Positions 36,265-46,373 of a stretch of 64,000 bases of DNA are shown here, in pieces; the stretch's first letter is position 1; every line of letters begins with the position of its first letter. Position numbers and translations under genes: made by a program. Source of the stretch: Candidatus Roseilinea sp. (GTDB lineage: Bacteria > Chloroflexota > Anaerolineae > J036 > Brachytrichaceae). The notes under the pieces are model-generated. The model was not told where the DNA came from, made no database searches, and was given only the letters and a program-made list of their open reading frames with translations. The stretch spans positions 706,521 to 770,520 of the forward strand of contig BPHV01000002.1 in the NCBI GenBank assembly GCA_026003755.1, written 5' to 3'.

Positions 36265-36535
36265 ATGGGGATCGTGACGCGGGATGAGTGTCTGGCGCGA
36301 ATCGTGAGTGCAACCTACGTCGCCCGGCGCTTCGCCGAAGCCCATGTGCACGAGCCGGCTGCGCGCTATCCCTGGGCGCAATACAACTCCTGAGCCTCGA
36401 CGCGCCGGCGGCCAGGCCCACCCCCGAATGGCTGACTCACACCGACGACTACTTCGGCGCAGCGCCGTTGTGCCTGAGCCATACCCCCTGCCGTGAGTGG
36501 CCGAGCGGCGAGATCGGGGTGGGTTCAGCTCCGAA
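36265..36535 (+). pseudogene. Possible remnant of an unidentified gene
   Basis: Two consecutive plus-strand frames look protein-like: from ATG 36265, VTRDECLARIVSATYVARRF then ARYPWAQYNS to a stop at 36393; and in another frame from about 36395, TPEWLTHTDDYFGAAP then CREWPSGEIGVG. Composition and aromatic residue placement look coding, but I recognise no family. It could equally be chance. Confidence 0.3.
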
Positions 36536-36629
36536 GTGATCCGGATCGAGAGTGACTCAGCGAGTTCATCGTGGGCGTCCGCGCATCTTCAATCTCCAGC
36601 ATGGGCTACCAGCCGCGCCGAACACAAAG

Positions 36630-36657
36630 CGAGGCGCTTCTCAAATGAAGCGCCTCG
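36630..36657 (-). terminator. Terminator of the giant protease gene
   Basis: On the minus strand, an 11-bp stem (CGAGGCGCTTC and GAAGCGCCTCG) with loop ATTTGA is followed by CTTTGTGTT. It lies 41 nt after the stop codon. Confidence 0.7.
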
Positions 36658-36697
36658 CCAAGGGAAGACGAACACAGTGGATGTCGCTCGCGCCTGA

Positions 36698-39600
36698 TCA
36701 GCGTCGCACGATGGGCAGATAGACGATGCCCACCGGCACGACTTCTGTTGTAAGTGCATAGCCGCCAGGGTTCACCGCCTCGTCGCCGAGGAAGAGCGAC
36801 GCCGTCGCAGTGATCACGCCGCTGATGATGGTGGGCTTGACCGTGTATTGCACGGTGTGTGATGTGCCGGCCGTCAAGTTGCCGTTCCAGACGATGGTGT
36901 TGGCCGCGGCGGCGTCAACGGCGAAGGTCCCAAGGCTGGGCGCGCTGTTTGGCGACAAAGCGGAGAAGGGCATGGCGAGTGGCGTGCCGCCAATGGCGCT
37001 GCCGCCCACATACGCGCTATTAGCCGGAATCGGCAGCACGAGCAAAATCCCCGTGGCGTTGCCTGGCCCGGCGTTCGACACGGTGAACGTGTAGGTGATC
37101 AGGCCGTTGGCGCTCACCACGTTAGATGAGTGGCTGAACGCGCTGAGGTTCAGGCCGGTGGTGGTGACATTTTGCGTAAACGTCACGAGCCGAGACGTGG
37201 ACAGCGGGCCGGCCAGCGCAAATACCGTGCCGTTGCCTGCGGTGAGCGGCGCCGTGAGCGTGGTGGTCACGCCGCCGCTGGCATCGGTGGTGCCGCTGTT
37301 GCTGCCCAGTGTGCCGGCGCTGGCCAGTAGCGTCACGCCGAGGCCGCTGAACGGCGCGTTGTATTGGTCGAACACCCGTGCGACGACTTGGGCGCTGGCG
37401 CTGCCGTCGGCCAGCAGTGTCGTCGGCGACACGCTCAGCGTAAGCTGCACCGGCGTGGGCGGCACGTTCACCGTCGCCAATGCATTAGCAGTCGCGGTGA
37501 AGACGCTGGAGGCCGTCCAGAAAGCCAGGTTGGTGACGGTCTGGGTGGCCACTTGGCTGATGGTGAGGCCCGCTGCGACGGTGTTGATGCTCGCGCCGGG
37601 TGTGAGCGTGTAGTTGAAACTGTTCAAGATCGCCCCGAGCACCGTGTCGGTCAGTGTGTGATGGGTGAACGTGAGGTCGCCGGTGTTTTGGATGCTGTAG
37701 CAGTAGTACACCGGGGTGCCATAGGTGACGGTGATTGCCGACGTGGTGGCGCACACGCCCGGCGTCGTGCCGACCGTCTTCGTGATCAGAATGGACGGCG
37801 AGAAGACGTTCACCCGCGCCAGGCTGGCGCTAAAGGCGGGGTAATCCGTGCCCGGGTCTGCGTCTGCGTAGGCAGTCCATTCAGCAGTATTCACTACTGT
37901 TTGGGTGGCCACTTGGCTGATGGTGAGGCCCGCCGCGACGGTGTTGATGCTCGCGCCGGGTGTGAGCGTGTAGGCGAACGAGTTCAGGATCGTGCCCAGC
38001 ACGTCGTCTGTCAGATAGTGATCGGTCAAGGTGATGTTGCCGGTGTTTTGCACGGTGTAGCAGTAATACACCGTCGTGCCATAGGTGACGGTGATCTCCG
38101 ACGTGGTGGCGCACACGCCCGGCGTCGTGCCGACCGTCTTCGTAATGATGATGCTGGGTAGTTCAAGCGTGATGACGTCGGCCTCGCGCCCCCACTGCGC
38201 GTCGCGGTACATCAACAGAATGCCGAGCTGCGACGGCGAATCGAGATCATTGAAGGGGAATGGCGTGATGGTCAGCGTGCTGCTGCTGCCTATTGGCACC
38301 GGATTGGGGGCAAGACCGGTTGATGTCGCACGCGGGAAGGCTGGGTTCACCCGCATAACGCTCGTAGAAAGGTCAGTCAGGTTGCCGGTGAAGTAGTTGT
38401 CGAAGGCGAGCACGTAGAAGTCGAAAGGCGTCCACGCGCTCGGGTTGGTGGCACTTAGCCCGATCGCGCTGGCCGGGATGGTCATGATCACGTTGCCGGA
38501 GTTGAAGTCGGCGTCGGTGTAGAAGAAGCCTTGGAATGGGCCGCTCGGCAACGGGCCAACGTAGGTGAGGTTCAGGCCGGTTGCCCCGAAGCCGTTCTGC
38601 TCCGCGTTGAAGATCACGTAATCATCCTCGCCGTCAAGGTCGGCGTCAATGTAGATGTCGAACTCGGCGGGGTAGTTGGGGTGCGTGCGTGGCTGCCACG
38701 TGTTGATGGCGAACTGCACGCCAAACTGCCCGCTCCCGATGCTTACGGCGCGCACGCCGATATAACGCAGGTCTATGACTGCTTCGTTGTCGCCGCGGCC
38801 GGGCAATGCGCTATCCGGGTAGTCCTTGGGATTGATGTCGGTGAGGATAAAGGGATTGACACGTCCACTGCGCGCGCCTTGGGGATTTGCCAGCGTCGCA
38901 ACGATATCCGCTGTCGTTGTCACCATGGCCGAGGTGATGGTTGGCGTCACGACGCCGGCAGCGCGGTGCGGCAGAATATGCCAGGGCAGGCTCACGGTGT
39001 CGGTCACATCGCCGACCAGCACGTAGCCGTCGAATTCAACGCTGCGCAGCAGCGCGCCGTCGCCCAGGCCGCTAGGTGGGAAGTTCCAGATCGGCAGCGC
39101 TCCGGCGTTCACCGTCCAGGTGATATCGAAGGTGGCGCTGCTGTTGGCCGACACACTGATAGTTGGCTGGACGGAAGGAGTGATGGCGCCGCTCAGCGCG
39201 TCGCTCAGGTAGCGGAATGTAGGCGTGATGACATACTCGCGGTCAACGCTGCTGTAATTGCGCACGAGCACAGTGCGGCTGAAGGTGTATGTGCCGGTCA
39301 GCAAGCGGTGATAGCCCAGCGATAGGCTGACGCCATCGGTGTAGCGCTCGCTGCTGAGGATTTGCGGATTGGCTGCCCAGAGCGCCGTGGTGCTGCTTAG
39401 GGCGCGATCGGCGCGCACTTCGCCGCCGCCGATGCGCGTGATCTCGGCCAGCAAGCCGGGCTGAGAGATGGGATTAATGTAAACCTCGCGCTCGGCGTTG
39501 TTCATCAGCCGCGCTTTCACTTCTGCAGGCGTCAAGCCAGGCTCAGCCGAGAGCAACAGCGCGGCAGCGCCGGCCACCATCGGCGCGGCGCCCGATGTGC

Positions 39601-41479
39601 CACCGAACGCCTCCGTGCCGGTACCGCTGCCGGCGACCGCCGAGACTGAAGCGCCCGGCGCGCCGATGTCAGGCTTGATCCCGCTGAAACTATAGTTTGG
39701 CCCGCGCGAGGACGAGGCCACCATGCTGCCGACGAGCGGAATGCTGATCAACGGCGAGACGGTCACGTTGACGGTCGTGGTGGGCAACTGGCTTTTTATC
39801 AAATCGCCCTCGTTTTTGCGGATGATGAGCGTCTCGGTCATGTTGCTGCCGCCGCCAAACGAGAACGTGGGCGGGTCGCCGGAGACATTGTTCGCTATCA
39901 ACACGCCGATGGCGCCGGAGATCACTGCGCGATCTACCTTCAGGCTGACGGCGCACTGGCCGCGATCAATCAGCGCGACCTTGCCGGCCGGATTGTCCAG
40001 ATAAGGATCGGCCGGCCCCCAACTGCCCGCCGGGCAGCCGCGACCTACGTAGGCTACATCGCCGGTGAAGCCGTTGACAATGGGCGCCCAGCTCACCGTC
40101 GCCGTGTTTGAGTATGAGCCGGCGATGGTGATCGGCGAGTTGATCACCAGCGGGAAGGTCCGCGCGCTGGGCACCTGCGTCTGGGCCACCGCGATCACCT
40201 CCGGCGTAGAGGACGGCGAGCCGACGATGTAAGGGCGGTCAGCGCTGTTGCCGGCGGAGGCAACCACAACTACCCCAGCGCGCGTGGCGTTGGCGGCCGC
40301 CTCGCTCAGGTCATCCTCTTTCTGGCCATAGGATGCGCCCAGGGACATGTTGATGATGTCAACCGCATCGTCGGTGATGGGATCGCCATCGGGGTCCAGC
40401 GCGAAGTCCATGCCCTGCAACAAGGCGATGCCGCTACAAGACGAGGCCACAGCACTGCACACCTTGACGGCATACAGCTTGGCGCCGGGCGCTACGCCGC
40501 GATGGGTGTCGCTGATGTTTTGGCCGGCGATGATGTCGGCCACGTGCGTGCCGTGCCCCCCATAGTCAATCGGGTTGGGGTCTGGCGCCAGCGTCGTGGC
40601 GTAGGTCGGCCATAGTTCGCCGACGAAGTCGTAGCCGCCAATCACCTTGTCGGTCGGGAAGCCGGTTTGAGCCGTGACTGTAGTGTTGCGCGTGTCGGTG
40701 AGGCTCGTGCCCCAGGCGTTTGTGTAAGCTGCCGCTGTGCCGGGGCCGCCCAGATTGGCATGGGTGTAGTCAATGCCGCTGTCGAGCACGGCGATGGTCA
40801 CACCGGTGCCGGTGACGTTAAGCGTGTTGTGCACAAAGCCGGCGCCGATATACGGCACGGTCTCGCTGAGGTCGAGTTCGTAGTTGCGCACCGGCCGCAC
40901 GGATTTCACGCCCGGCAGCTTCGCCAGCTCGCGCGCCTGGGCTGGGTCAATCTTGACCACCACGGCGTTGAGCGCACGGCTGAGGCGCGCCAGCTCAACG
41001 GCGCCTAGCTTAGATGCCTCGCGCATGAAGGCGAGCTGGGCGCTGCGCAACTGGCGCGCGTAGTTAGCGCGCTCGTCCGCATTCGGCTTAAGCCCACGCG
41101 GGCCAAGCGGGGTAACCGCATACACTGCCAGGGGTGGGTCGGCGAGTTGCACGACAAATTCGCCGGTGCTGGGGCGCGCCGGCTGCCCGCTGGCCGAGAT
41201 AGGGCCGCGCTCGGCTGGCGCTCCGGCATCCGGCAGCATGAGGCTTTGTGCGTCTGCCTCGACCGATGCTGTCGTGCGTTGCGCCGGCGGCCTCGATCGT
41301 TCAGGCTGGCCGCTCGTCTGCATGATCACGCTGCGTTGAAGCGCAGCAGAAGTCGTGTCCGGCGCTGCCGACTTGGCGGGCGCGCTCGGCGTTGTAAGGG
41401 AGGTTGTCGCGAGCACCAACGCAATAAGTGCGCTACGCAGACACTGGAGAGGACGACAAGCTCGGCTTGAAGGGGGCAT
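36698..41479 (-). CDS. Giant secreted subtilisin-like (S8) peptidase with surface repeat domains
   Basis: A 1593-residue exported protease. Residues 1-35 are a signal peptide. A propeptide with an I9-like region (about 110-200) precedes the S8 domain with D233 (AVLDSGIDYTH), H309 (GGHGTHVADI) and S629 (GTSGAAPMVAG); the long H-S spacing holds a PA-domain insertion (about 440-540). Then come Fn3/CARDB-like regions, two near-identical DUF11-type repeats starting IIITKTVGTTPGVCATTS and ILITKTVGTTPGVCATTS, a Big-1-like domain (LSVSPTTLLADGSASAQVV), and a final DUF11-type domain. The last residues YLPIVRR resemble the C-terminus of many Chloroflexota secreted proteins. It probably digests extracellular protein at the cell surface. 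Confidence 0.9.
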   Translation of the reverse strand: MPPSSRACRPLQCLRSALIALVLATTSLTTPSAPAKSAAPDTTSAALQRSVIMQTSGQPERSRPPAQRTTASVEADAQSLMLPDAGAPAERGPISASGQPARPSTGEFVVQLADPPLAVYAVTPLGPRGLKPNADERANYARQLRSAQLAFMREASKLGAVELARLSRALNAVVVKIDPAQARELAKLPGVKSVRPVRNYELDLSETVPYIGAGFVHNTLNVTGTGVTIAVLDSGIDYTHANLGGPGTAAAYTNAWGTSLTDTRNTTVTAQTGFPTDKVIGGYDFVGELWPTYATTLAPDPNPIDYGGHGTHVADIIAGQNISDTHRGVAPGAKLYAVKVCSAVASSCSGIALLQGMDFALDPDGDPITDDAVDIINMSLGASYGQKEDDLSEAAANATRAGVVVVASAGNSADRPYIVGSPSSTPEVIAVAQTQVPSARTFPLVINSPITIAGSYSNTATVSWAPIVNGFTGDVAYVGRGCPAGSWGPADPYLDNPAGKVALIDRGQCAVSLKVDRAVISGAIGVLIANNVSGDPPTFSFGGGSNMTETLIIRKNEGDLIKSQLPTTTVNVTVSPLISIPLVGSMVASSSRGPNYSFSGIKPDIGAPGASVSAVAGSGTGTEAFGGTSGAAPMVAGAAALLLSAEPGLTPAEVKARLMNNAEREVYINPISQPGLLAEITRIGGGEVRADRALSSTTALWAANPQILSSERYTDGVSLSLGYHRLLTGTYTFSRTVLVRNYSSVDREYVITPTFRYLSDALSGAITPSVQPTISVSANSSATFDITWTVNAGALPIWNFPPSGLGDGALLRSVEFDGYVLVGDVTDTVSLPWHILPHRAAGVVTPTITSAMVTTTADIVATLANPQGARSGRVNPFILTDINPKDYPDSALPGRGDNEAVIDLRYIGVRAVSIGSGQFGVQFAINTWQPRTHPNYPAEFDIYIDADLDGEDDYVIFNAEQNGFGATGLNLTYVGPLPSGPFQGFFYTDADFNSGNVIMTIPASAIGLSATNPSAWTPFDFYVLAFDNYFTGNLTDLSTSVMRVNPAFPRATSTGLAPNPVPIGSSSTLTITPFPFNDLDSPSQLGILLMYRDAQWGREADVITLELPSIIITKTVGTTPGVCATTSEITVTYGTTVYYCYTVQNTGNITLTDHYLTDDVLGTILNSFAYTLTPGASINTVAAGLTISQVATQTVVNTAEWTAYADADPGTDYPAFSASLARVNVFSPSILITKTVGTTPGVCATTSAITVTYGTPVYYCYSIQNTGDLTFTHHTLTDTVLGAILNSFNYTLTPGASINTVAAGLTISQVATQTVTNLAFWTASSVFTATANALATVNVPPTPVQLTLSVSPTTLLADGSASAQVVARVFDQYNAPFSGLGVTLLASAGTLGSNSGTTDASGGVTTTLTAPLTAGNGTVFALAGPLSTSRLVTFTQNVTTTGLNLSAFSHSSNVVSANGLITYTFTVSNAGPGNATGILLVLPIPANSAYVGGSAIGGTPLAMPFSALSPNSAPSLGTFAVDAAAANTIVWNGNLTAGTSHTVQYTVKPTIISGVITATASLFLGDEAVNPGGYALTTEVVPVGIVYLPIVRR
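37480..38160. repeat. Duplicated DUF11-type module in the S8 peptidase gene
   Basis: About 280 bp at 37500-37790 and at 37890-38160 are highly similar in DNA, encoding two copies of the module that starts TKTVGTTPGVCATTS and ends TPGASINTVAAGLTISQVAT. High DNA identity points to recent duplication or conversion. Confidence 0.85.
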
Positions 41480-41609
41480 GTTTATTCTCTACCTGCTAGA
41501 GTTGCCTGCGCGCGATTCTACTGCAAAGAGCCTGGCTGCGCCGACAGCCACCAGGGCAGTTCAGCGACTGTCTCTACAGTTTGGCGCGCGTGGCTGGCCT
41601 CGATGCGCG

Positions 41610-42794
41610 TCATGCCGGCCGACGCAATAACAGACGATACACCGCCTGGGTGGCTTGCGCCGTCGCGGCCCAGGTGAACTTCGCGGCTTGCTTCGGCCCG
41701 CGCGCTTGCAAATCGCGGCGCAACGCTTCGTCGGTCAAGATGCGCTGCAGCGCGCGCGCCCACTCGGCGACATCCAGCGGTGGGATGAGCACCGCAGCGT
41801 CGCCGCAAATCTCCGGCAGCGAAGCAGCGTTCGACGAGACGACGGGCGCGCCGCAGGCCATCGCCTCCAACGGCGGGAAGCCGAAGCCTTCGTAAACCGA
41901 AGGGAAGGCCATCACCCGCGCCAGCGAGTAGATCGCGACCAGGTCGTCGTCCGTGACGGCGGTCAGGAAGCGCACCCGGCCCGTCAGCCCTAGTGAGTGC
42001 ACGGTGCGGTAGGTGGACGCGTGCAGCCAGCCCTGTTTGCCGACCACGATCACCTCGTCGGCCAGGCCGTCGTCTCGCTCGCGCAGCGCCTTGAACGCCT
42101 CGAACAGCGTGACCAGATTCTTGCGCGGCTCAATCGTCCCGACGGCCAGGATGAACTTGTCCCCCAGGCGATACCGCTCCTTGACCGCTTGCAACGCCTT
42201 CGCATCTGTCACACGCCGGAAGCGCGGATGCACGCCCTCGTAGATCACATGCATCTTCTCCTCCGGCGTGTTGTAGACCTTCATCGCGTCGCGCCGGGTG
42301 TGCTCGCTGACGCAGATGATCGCGTCGGCCCGCCTGAGGAACAGCGGCATGGCCAGGGTGAGAAATATCCGGTTGCGCGGCAGGTGGTAATGGGGGAAGA
42401 ACTTGAAGATCAGGTCGTGCAGCGTGAAGACGGTCTTGATGCGCTTGAAGCGCGGCAGTAGGTGTTCGGTGGCATGGAAGAGCGCCGGAGGCGGCAATCG
42501 CTCGCGCGTGTTGGCGATCGTCCGCGCAAACAGGTTGTCCTGTGAGAGGTTGAACATTTGCGCGATCAATGCGCGCAGTCGCCACGGGTATGGCCGCTGT
42601 GGCGTGGCGATGCAGGTGAGGGACTGGATCAGCTTGCCCGGCGCGGCGTTGCGCGCGTCGTGATAGAAGGCAACGTATTCGTCGCTCGGCCGCTTGACGC
42701 CCGGCGGCAGCGCCAGCGCGGCAATCAGCTCCTCGGCGTAGCGGCCCAACCCGGCTTTGTGATGCACGGCAGGCGATGCGTCTATGACGATCAT
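41610..42794 (-). CDS. GT4-type glycosyltransferase
   Basis: A 394-residue GT-B glycosyltransferase. Seen: N-terminal HHKAGLGRYAEELIAAL (acceptor loop), middle HATEHLLPRF and HDLIFKFFPHYH, then VGTIEPRKNLVTLFEAF and PSVYEGFGFPPLEAMACGAPVVSS with the donor-binding E-x7-E. It resembles mannosyltransferases of polysaccharide or glycolipid synthesis; the substrate is unknown. It is divergent from the sugar dehydrogenase lipoprotein gene, with only about 50 nt between the starts, so they may share regulatory DNA. Confidence 0.88.
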   Translation of the reverse strand: MIVIDASPAVHHKAGLGRYAEELIAALALPPGVKRPSDEYVAFYHDARNAAPGKLIQSLTCIATPQRPYPWRLRALIAQMFNLSQDNLFARTIANTRERLPPPALFHATEHLLPRFKRIKTVFTLHDLIFKFFPHYHLPRNRIFLTLAMPLFLRRADAIICVSEHTRRDAMKVYNTPEEKMHVIYEGVHPRFRRVTDAKALQAVKERYRLGDKFILAVGTIEPRKNLVTLFEAFKALRERDDGLADEVIVVGKQGWLHASTYRTVHSLGLTGRVRFLTAVTDDDLVAIYSLARVMAFPSVYEGFGFPPLEAMACGAPVVSSNAASLPEICGDAAVLIPPLDVAEWARALQRILTDEALRRDLQARGPKQAAKFTWAATAQATQAVYRLLLRRPA

Positions 42795-42852
42795 GTGCGC
42801 GGACTATACCCGCGATCACGTGGCATGCTCGATTTGTCGTAAGATGCACGAC

Positions 42853-44254
42853 ATGGCATCCTCGATTCGTCTCATCGCCGCGTTGAGCATGGCGGTGATG
42901 CTTACGGCGTGCGGCGCGCCGGCGCCGTCGCAATCCGATGTGTCCACCCCAACGATTCGGCCGACGCCGCTGCCAGCCGATTACCCCAAGCCGCTGCGCG
43001 ACGACATCCGCATCCGCAAAGTCGCCGAAGTCGGCCCAGGCATGATCCGGCTGGTCAGAGATCCCGGCTCAAACGACCTGTACTACCTCAGCCCGCAGGG
43101 CGATGTGTTCTATCTCTCGCCCCGGCCCGATCGCGAGACGCGCGGCGCGCTGGCCTACAGCCGCAGCGAGATCGGCGGCGCACCATACGCATTGGGGCTG
43201 GCGTTCGGGCCGGATCGCACGCTCTACGTGGTCGGCAACGAAGGCGAAGGCCCACGCAACCGATGCATTGTCCGCAAAGGGATCATCAGCGGCAGCGGGC
43301 GCACATGGTCTACACTCGTCCGAACCGAGTGGTACGAGAAGAGCAACACCCAGTACGACCACCTGTGCAACGGCATTGTCGTCAGCCCGGACGGCAAATC
43401 TGTGTATTTCAACAGCGGCTCGCGCACCGACCACGGCGAGGTGCAGACGGCCGAGGGCGCCTTCCCCGGCCTGCGCGAGGTTCCGCTGACCGCAGCGGTC
43501 TTCCGCGTGCCGACAAACGCGCAAGACCTGGTGCTGCCGAACGACGAAGCCGAGCTGAAAGCGGGCGGGCATCTGTTCGCCGACGGCCTGCGCAACGCCT
43601 TCGACCTGGCCTTCAACGCGGCCGGCGACCTGATCGCCGTGGACAACGGGCCGGACGCGAACTATCCCGACGAGCTGAACTGGCTGCGCCAAGGCCGGCA
43701 TTACGGCTTCCCCTGGCGATTCGGCGCCGAGGATAATCCACAGCAGTTCGCCGACTACGACCCAACCGAAGACAAGCGGCTGAGTCGGGACTTCGTCGCC
43801 GTGCAGACGAAGCTGTATCAGAACGACCCGACCTTCCCCAAGCCGCCGGCGCCCGTTTACCGATCCAATCCTCAACTTCGGGCCGGACGCCGACCAGTTC
43901 CAGGATGCCGACGGCGAGCTGCGCGACGCGAGCGACCTCGGTAGGCCGCTGGCCGGCTTGACCATGCACCGCTCGCCGCTGGGGCTGACTTTCGACGTCG
44001 AGAACCGGCTGAGCGGCGATTTCAAAGGCGCCGGCTTTTTGCTGAGCTGGGGGGCAGCCGGCGGCCCGCAGACCGACCGCGGCCAGGATCTGCTCCTGAT
44101 CCGGCTGACCAAGGCCGGCGACGCCTATCGCATGAGCGCGACGCAGATCGTCACCGGCTTTCAAAACCCGATAGACAGCGCGCTGATCGGCAACACGCTC
44201 TATGTGCTCGACTACGGCGGCCAAGGCGCAATCTGGGAGATCGGCCTGCCGTGA
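42853..44254 (+). CDS. PQQ-dependent sugar dehydrogenase-like lipoprotein, with a frame break
   Basis: Exported beta-propeller of the glucose/sorbosone dehydrogenase family. ATG 42853 begins a lipoprotein signal ending VMLTACGAP (lipidated Cys about residue 20). The propeller includes LGLAFGPDRTLYVVGNEG, HLFADGLRNAFDLAFNAAGDLIAVDNG and QGRHYGFPWRF. The frame breaks near 43860: PPAPVY is followed in the next frame by DPILNFGPDADQ, then GLTMHRSPLGL and LDYGGQGAIWEIGLP. Removing one C at 43860/43861 restores a protein of about 466 residues. I favour a sequence error, since the rest is intact. The true cofactor (PQQ or none) cannot be proven by eye. Confidence 0.78.
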
Positions 44255-44257
44255 GCG

Positions 44258-45268
44258 TCACCGATCGGCCAGCGTCGCAACCATCACCGCCTTGATCGTG
44301 TGCATGCGATTCTCGGCCTGGTCGAAGACGATGGAACGCTCGGACTCGAACACCTCCTCGGTCACCTCCATGCCGTCGTAGCCAAAGCCGAATTTCTCGG
44401 CTACCTGGCGGCCGATCTTCGTCTCGGCGTTGTGGAAGGCCGGCAGGCAGTGCATGAATTTGGCGTCGGGGTTGCCGGTCAGGCGCATGACGGCGGCGTT
44501 GACCTGATAGGGCTTGAGCAGCGCGATGCGTTCGGCCCAGGCGGCGTCCGGCTCGCCCATCGAGACCCACACGTCGGTGTGCACGAAGTCCACACCGCGC
44601 ACCCCCTCGGCCACATCTTCGGTCAGCATCAGGCGCGCGCCGGTCTGTGCTGCGATGGCGCGGCAGCGCTCGACCAACCGCGCGTCCGGCCAGAGCGCCT
44701 TCGGCGCGCAGATGCGCACGTCCATGCCCATCAGGCAACCGCCGGCCATCAGCGAGTTGCCCATGTTGTAACGCGCGTCGCCCAAGTAGCAATACGCCAC
44801 CTCGCCCAGCGGCTTATCGCAATGCTCCATCATCGTGAGCATGTCGGCCAGCAGTTGGGTGGGGTGGCACTCGTTGGTCAAGCCGTTGTAGACCGGCACG
44901 CCGGCGTAGGTCGCCAGCGTCTCGATGACTTCTTGGCCAAAGCCGCGATACGCGATAGCATCGTACATGCGGCCCAGCACGCGCGCCGTATCCTTAATGG
45001 ATTCCTTATGGCCGATCTGCGAGCCGGTCGGCCCAAGGTAGGTTGTGTGCGCGCCCTGGTCGTGGGCGGCTACTTCGAAGGCGCAGCGCGTGCGCGTGGA
45101 GTCCTTCTCGAAAATCAAGGCGATGTTCTTGCCGACCAGGCGCTGTTGTTCGCGGCCGGCGCGCTTGGCCGCCTTCAGCTCGCGCGAGAGGTCGAGCAGA
45201 TAATGCAGCTCTTCGGGGGTGAAATCCAGCTCCTTGAGGAAGGATCGGTTGTGCAGGTTGACGGTCAT
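44258..45268 (-). CDS. argF: Ornithine carbamoyltransferase
   Basis: A 336-residue enzyme making citrulline from ornithine and carbamoyl phosphate in arginine synthesis. Seen: carbamoyl-phosphate motif [13 protein letters not shown] near residue 52, the [20 protein letters not shown] region, ornithine-binding [10 protein letters not shown], and HCLPAFHN near residue 272. I chose the ATG after the GTG at 45271 because AGAGGAC lies 5-8 nt before it. It has its own promoter. No other arginine genes are adjacent. A catabolic (ArcB-like) role is less likely because no arcA or arcC is nearby. Confidence 0.95.
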   Translation of the reverse strand: MTVNLHNRSFLKELDFTPEELHYLLDLSRELKAAKRAGREQQRLVGKNIALIFEKDSTRTRCAFEVAAHDQGAHTTYLGPTGSQIGHKESIKDTARVLGRMYDAIAYRGFGQEVIETLATYAGVPVYNGLTNECHPTQLLADMLTMMEHCDKPLGEVAYCYLGDARYNMGNSLMAGGCLMGMDVRICAPKALWPDARLVERCRAIAAQTGARLMLTEDVAEGVRGVDFVHTDVWVSMGEPDAAWAERIALLKPYQVNAAVMRLTGNPDAKFMHCLPAFHNAETKIGRQVAEKFGFGYDGMEVTEEVFESERSIVFDQAENRMHTIKAVMVATLADR

Positions 45269-45294
45269 CACTGTCCTCTATCCAAGCGGCAATA

Positions 45295-45323
45295 ATTATG
45301 TTAAAGAAAGGGGTATGCGCCAA
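45295..45323 (-). promoter_or_regulatory. Sigma-70 promoter of argF
   Basis: On the minus strand TTGGCG (45318-45323), a 17-nt spacer, then CATAAT (45295-45300), about 26 nt before the ATG at 45268. The region is AT-rich compared with its neighbourhood, which also serves the divergent PAC2 gene. Confidence 0.65.
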
Positions 45324-45358
45324 GATAGTTCTAACCTTAAAGTGTAAAGTTTAGGTCT

Positions 45359-46294
45359 ATGGCAGACCAACTCGAACTGTTTGACAGGCCGCAAGCCGAC
45401 GAAGTATATATGATCGCCGGCTGGCGACAGTGGGCCGATGCCGGCAATGTGTCGTCGGGCCTGCCCCAATATCTCATCACGAAGCTCGGCGCGCGGAAAA
45501 TCGGCAGGATCAAGCCCGACGGCTTTTATCTGTTCCAGACGCCCGTCTCGCAGTTCCTTTTCCGGCCCCACTTCAAGTTCGAAGAAGGCTATCGCAAGGA
45601 GGTCATCCTCCATCGCAACGAAGCCTTCTACTGGGAAAGCGAATGGGCAGGCGGACGGCGCGGCTTGGTGATCTTCCTGGGCGATGAGCCGCACATGAAC
45701 GTTGAGCGCTACGCCGAGGCGTTCTTCGACCTAGCCCGCGCATTTAACGTCCGGCGCATCGCTGCCGTGGGTGGCGTCTATGCCCTGGTGCCATTCAGCA
45801 AGCACCGCACCTTCTCCGTCACCTATGCCTTGCCACGCATGAAAGAAGAGCTGGCCGAGTATGCCGTCAGCTTCTCGAACTACGAAGGTGGCGTGAGCAT
45901 CGGCTCGTACCTGGAGGATCACGCGGAGCGCGTGGGTCAGGAATACTTCGCCATGTACGCCCTCGTGCCCGCCTACGACTTCTCCCAGTTCACGTACCGC
46001 GAGCCAACGCCGCCGTTCACCGTTGAGAACGATTACCAGGCCTGGCACGACGCGATGATCCGGCTGAACTCCATGTTCAAGCTGGGCATAGATCTGACCG
46101 AGCTGGCGGAGAAGAGCGCAGAGGCCACCGCGCAGATGCGCGAGGCAATCGAGAAGCTGGCGCGCCAACTTCCTCATGCGCCGATCAAAGAATGGCTGGC
46201 TAAGCTGGAGGCCGACTTTGTCGAGATGCCCTTCACGAAGCTGGACGACGTGTGGGAGGATGCGCTCAGCGACATCCTGAAGGACGGGGAGTGA
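45359..46294 (+). CDS. PAC2 family protein
   Basis: A 311-residue protein of the PAC2 (proteasome assembly chaperone 2) family, found widely in Actinobacteria and Chloroflexota and archaea. Seen: MIAGWRQWADAGNVSSGLPQYL at the N-terminus, LVIFLGDEPHMNVERYAEAFF, IAAVGGVYALVPFSKHRT, and a helical C-terminal tail (about residues 225-311). Bacterial members may assist assembly of proteasome-like or other complexes, but their role is not established. No proteasome gene is in this window. It is divergent from argF. Confidence 0.85.
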   Translation: MADQLELFDRPQADEVYMIAGWRQWADAGNVSSGLPQYLITKLGARKIGRIKPDGFYLFQTPVSQFLFRPHFKFEEGYRKEVILHRNEAFYWESEWAGGRRGLVIFLGDEPHMNVERYAEAFFDLARAFNVRRIAAVGGVYALVPFSKHRTFSVTYALPRMKEELAEYAVSFSNYEGGVSIGSYLEDHAERVGQEYFAMYALVPAYDFSQFTYREPTPPFTVENDYQAWHDAMIRLNSMFKLGIDLTELAEKSAEATAQMREAIEKLARQLPHAPIKEWLAKLEADFVEMPFTKLDDVWEDALSDILKDGE

Positions 46295-46373
46295 ATTCCT
46301 CAGGCCCGTGTAAGCCGAAAAGTGCGACGGCTTGGCAGCGCCCGGTTGCCGACTTATCATTAGCGAAGCCGAC

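Larger units (their letters stand above)
36035..36697. other. Long intergenic region between the HtrA-like gene and the giant protease gene
   Basis: About 660 bases with no gene I can name. It contains the terminator of the protease gene (36630-36657) and, at 36265-36535, a stretch that reads like decayed coding sequence (separate entry). Nothing else is recognisable. Confidence 0.6.
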
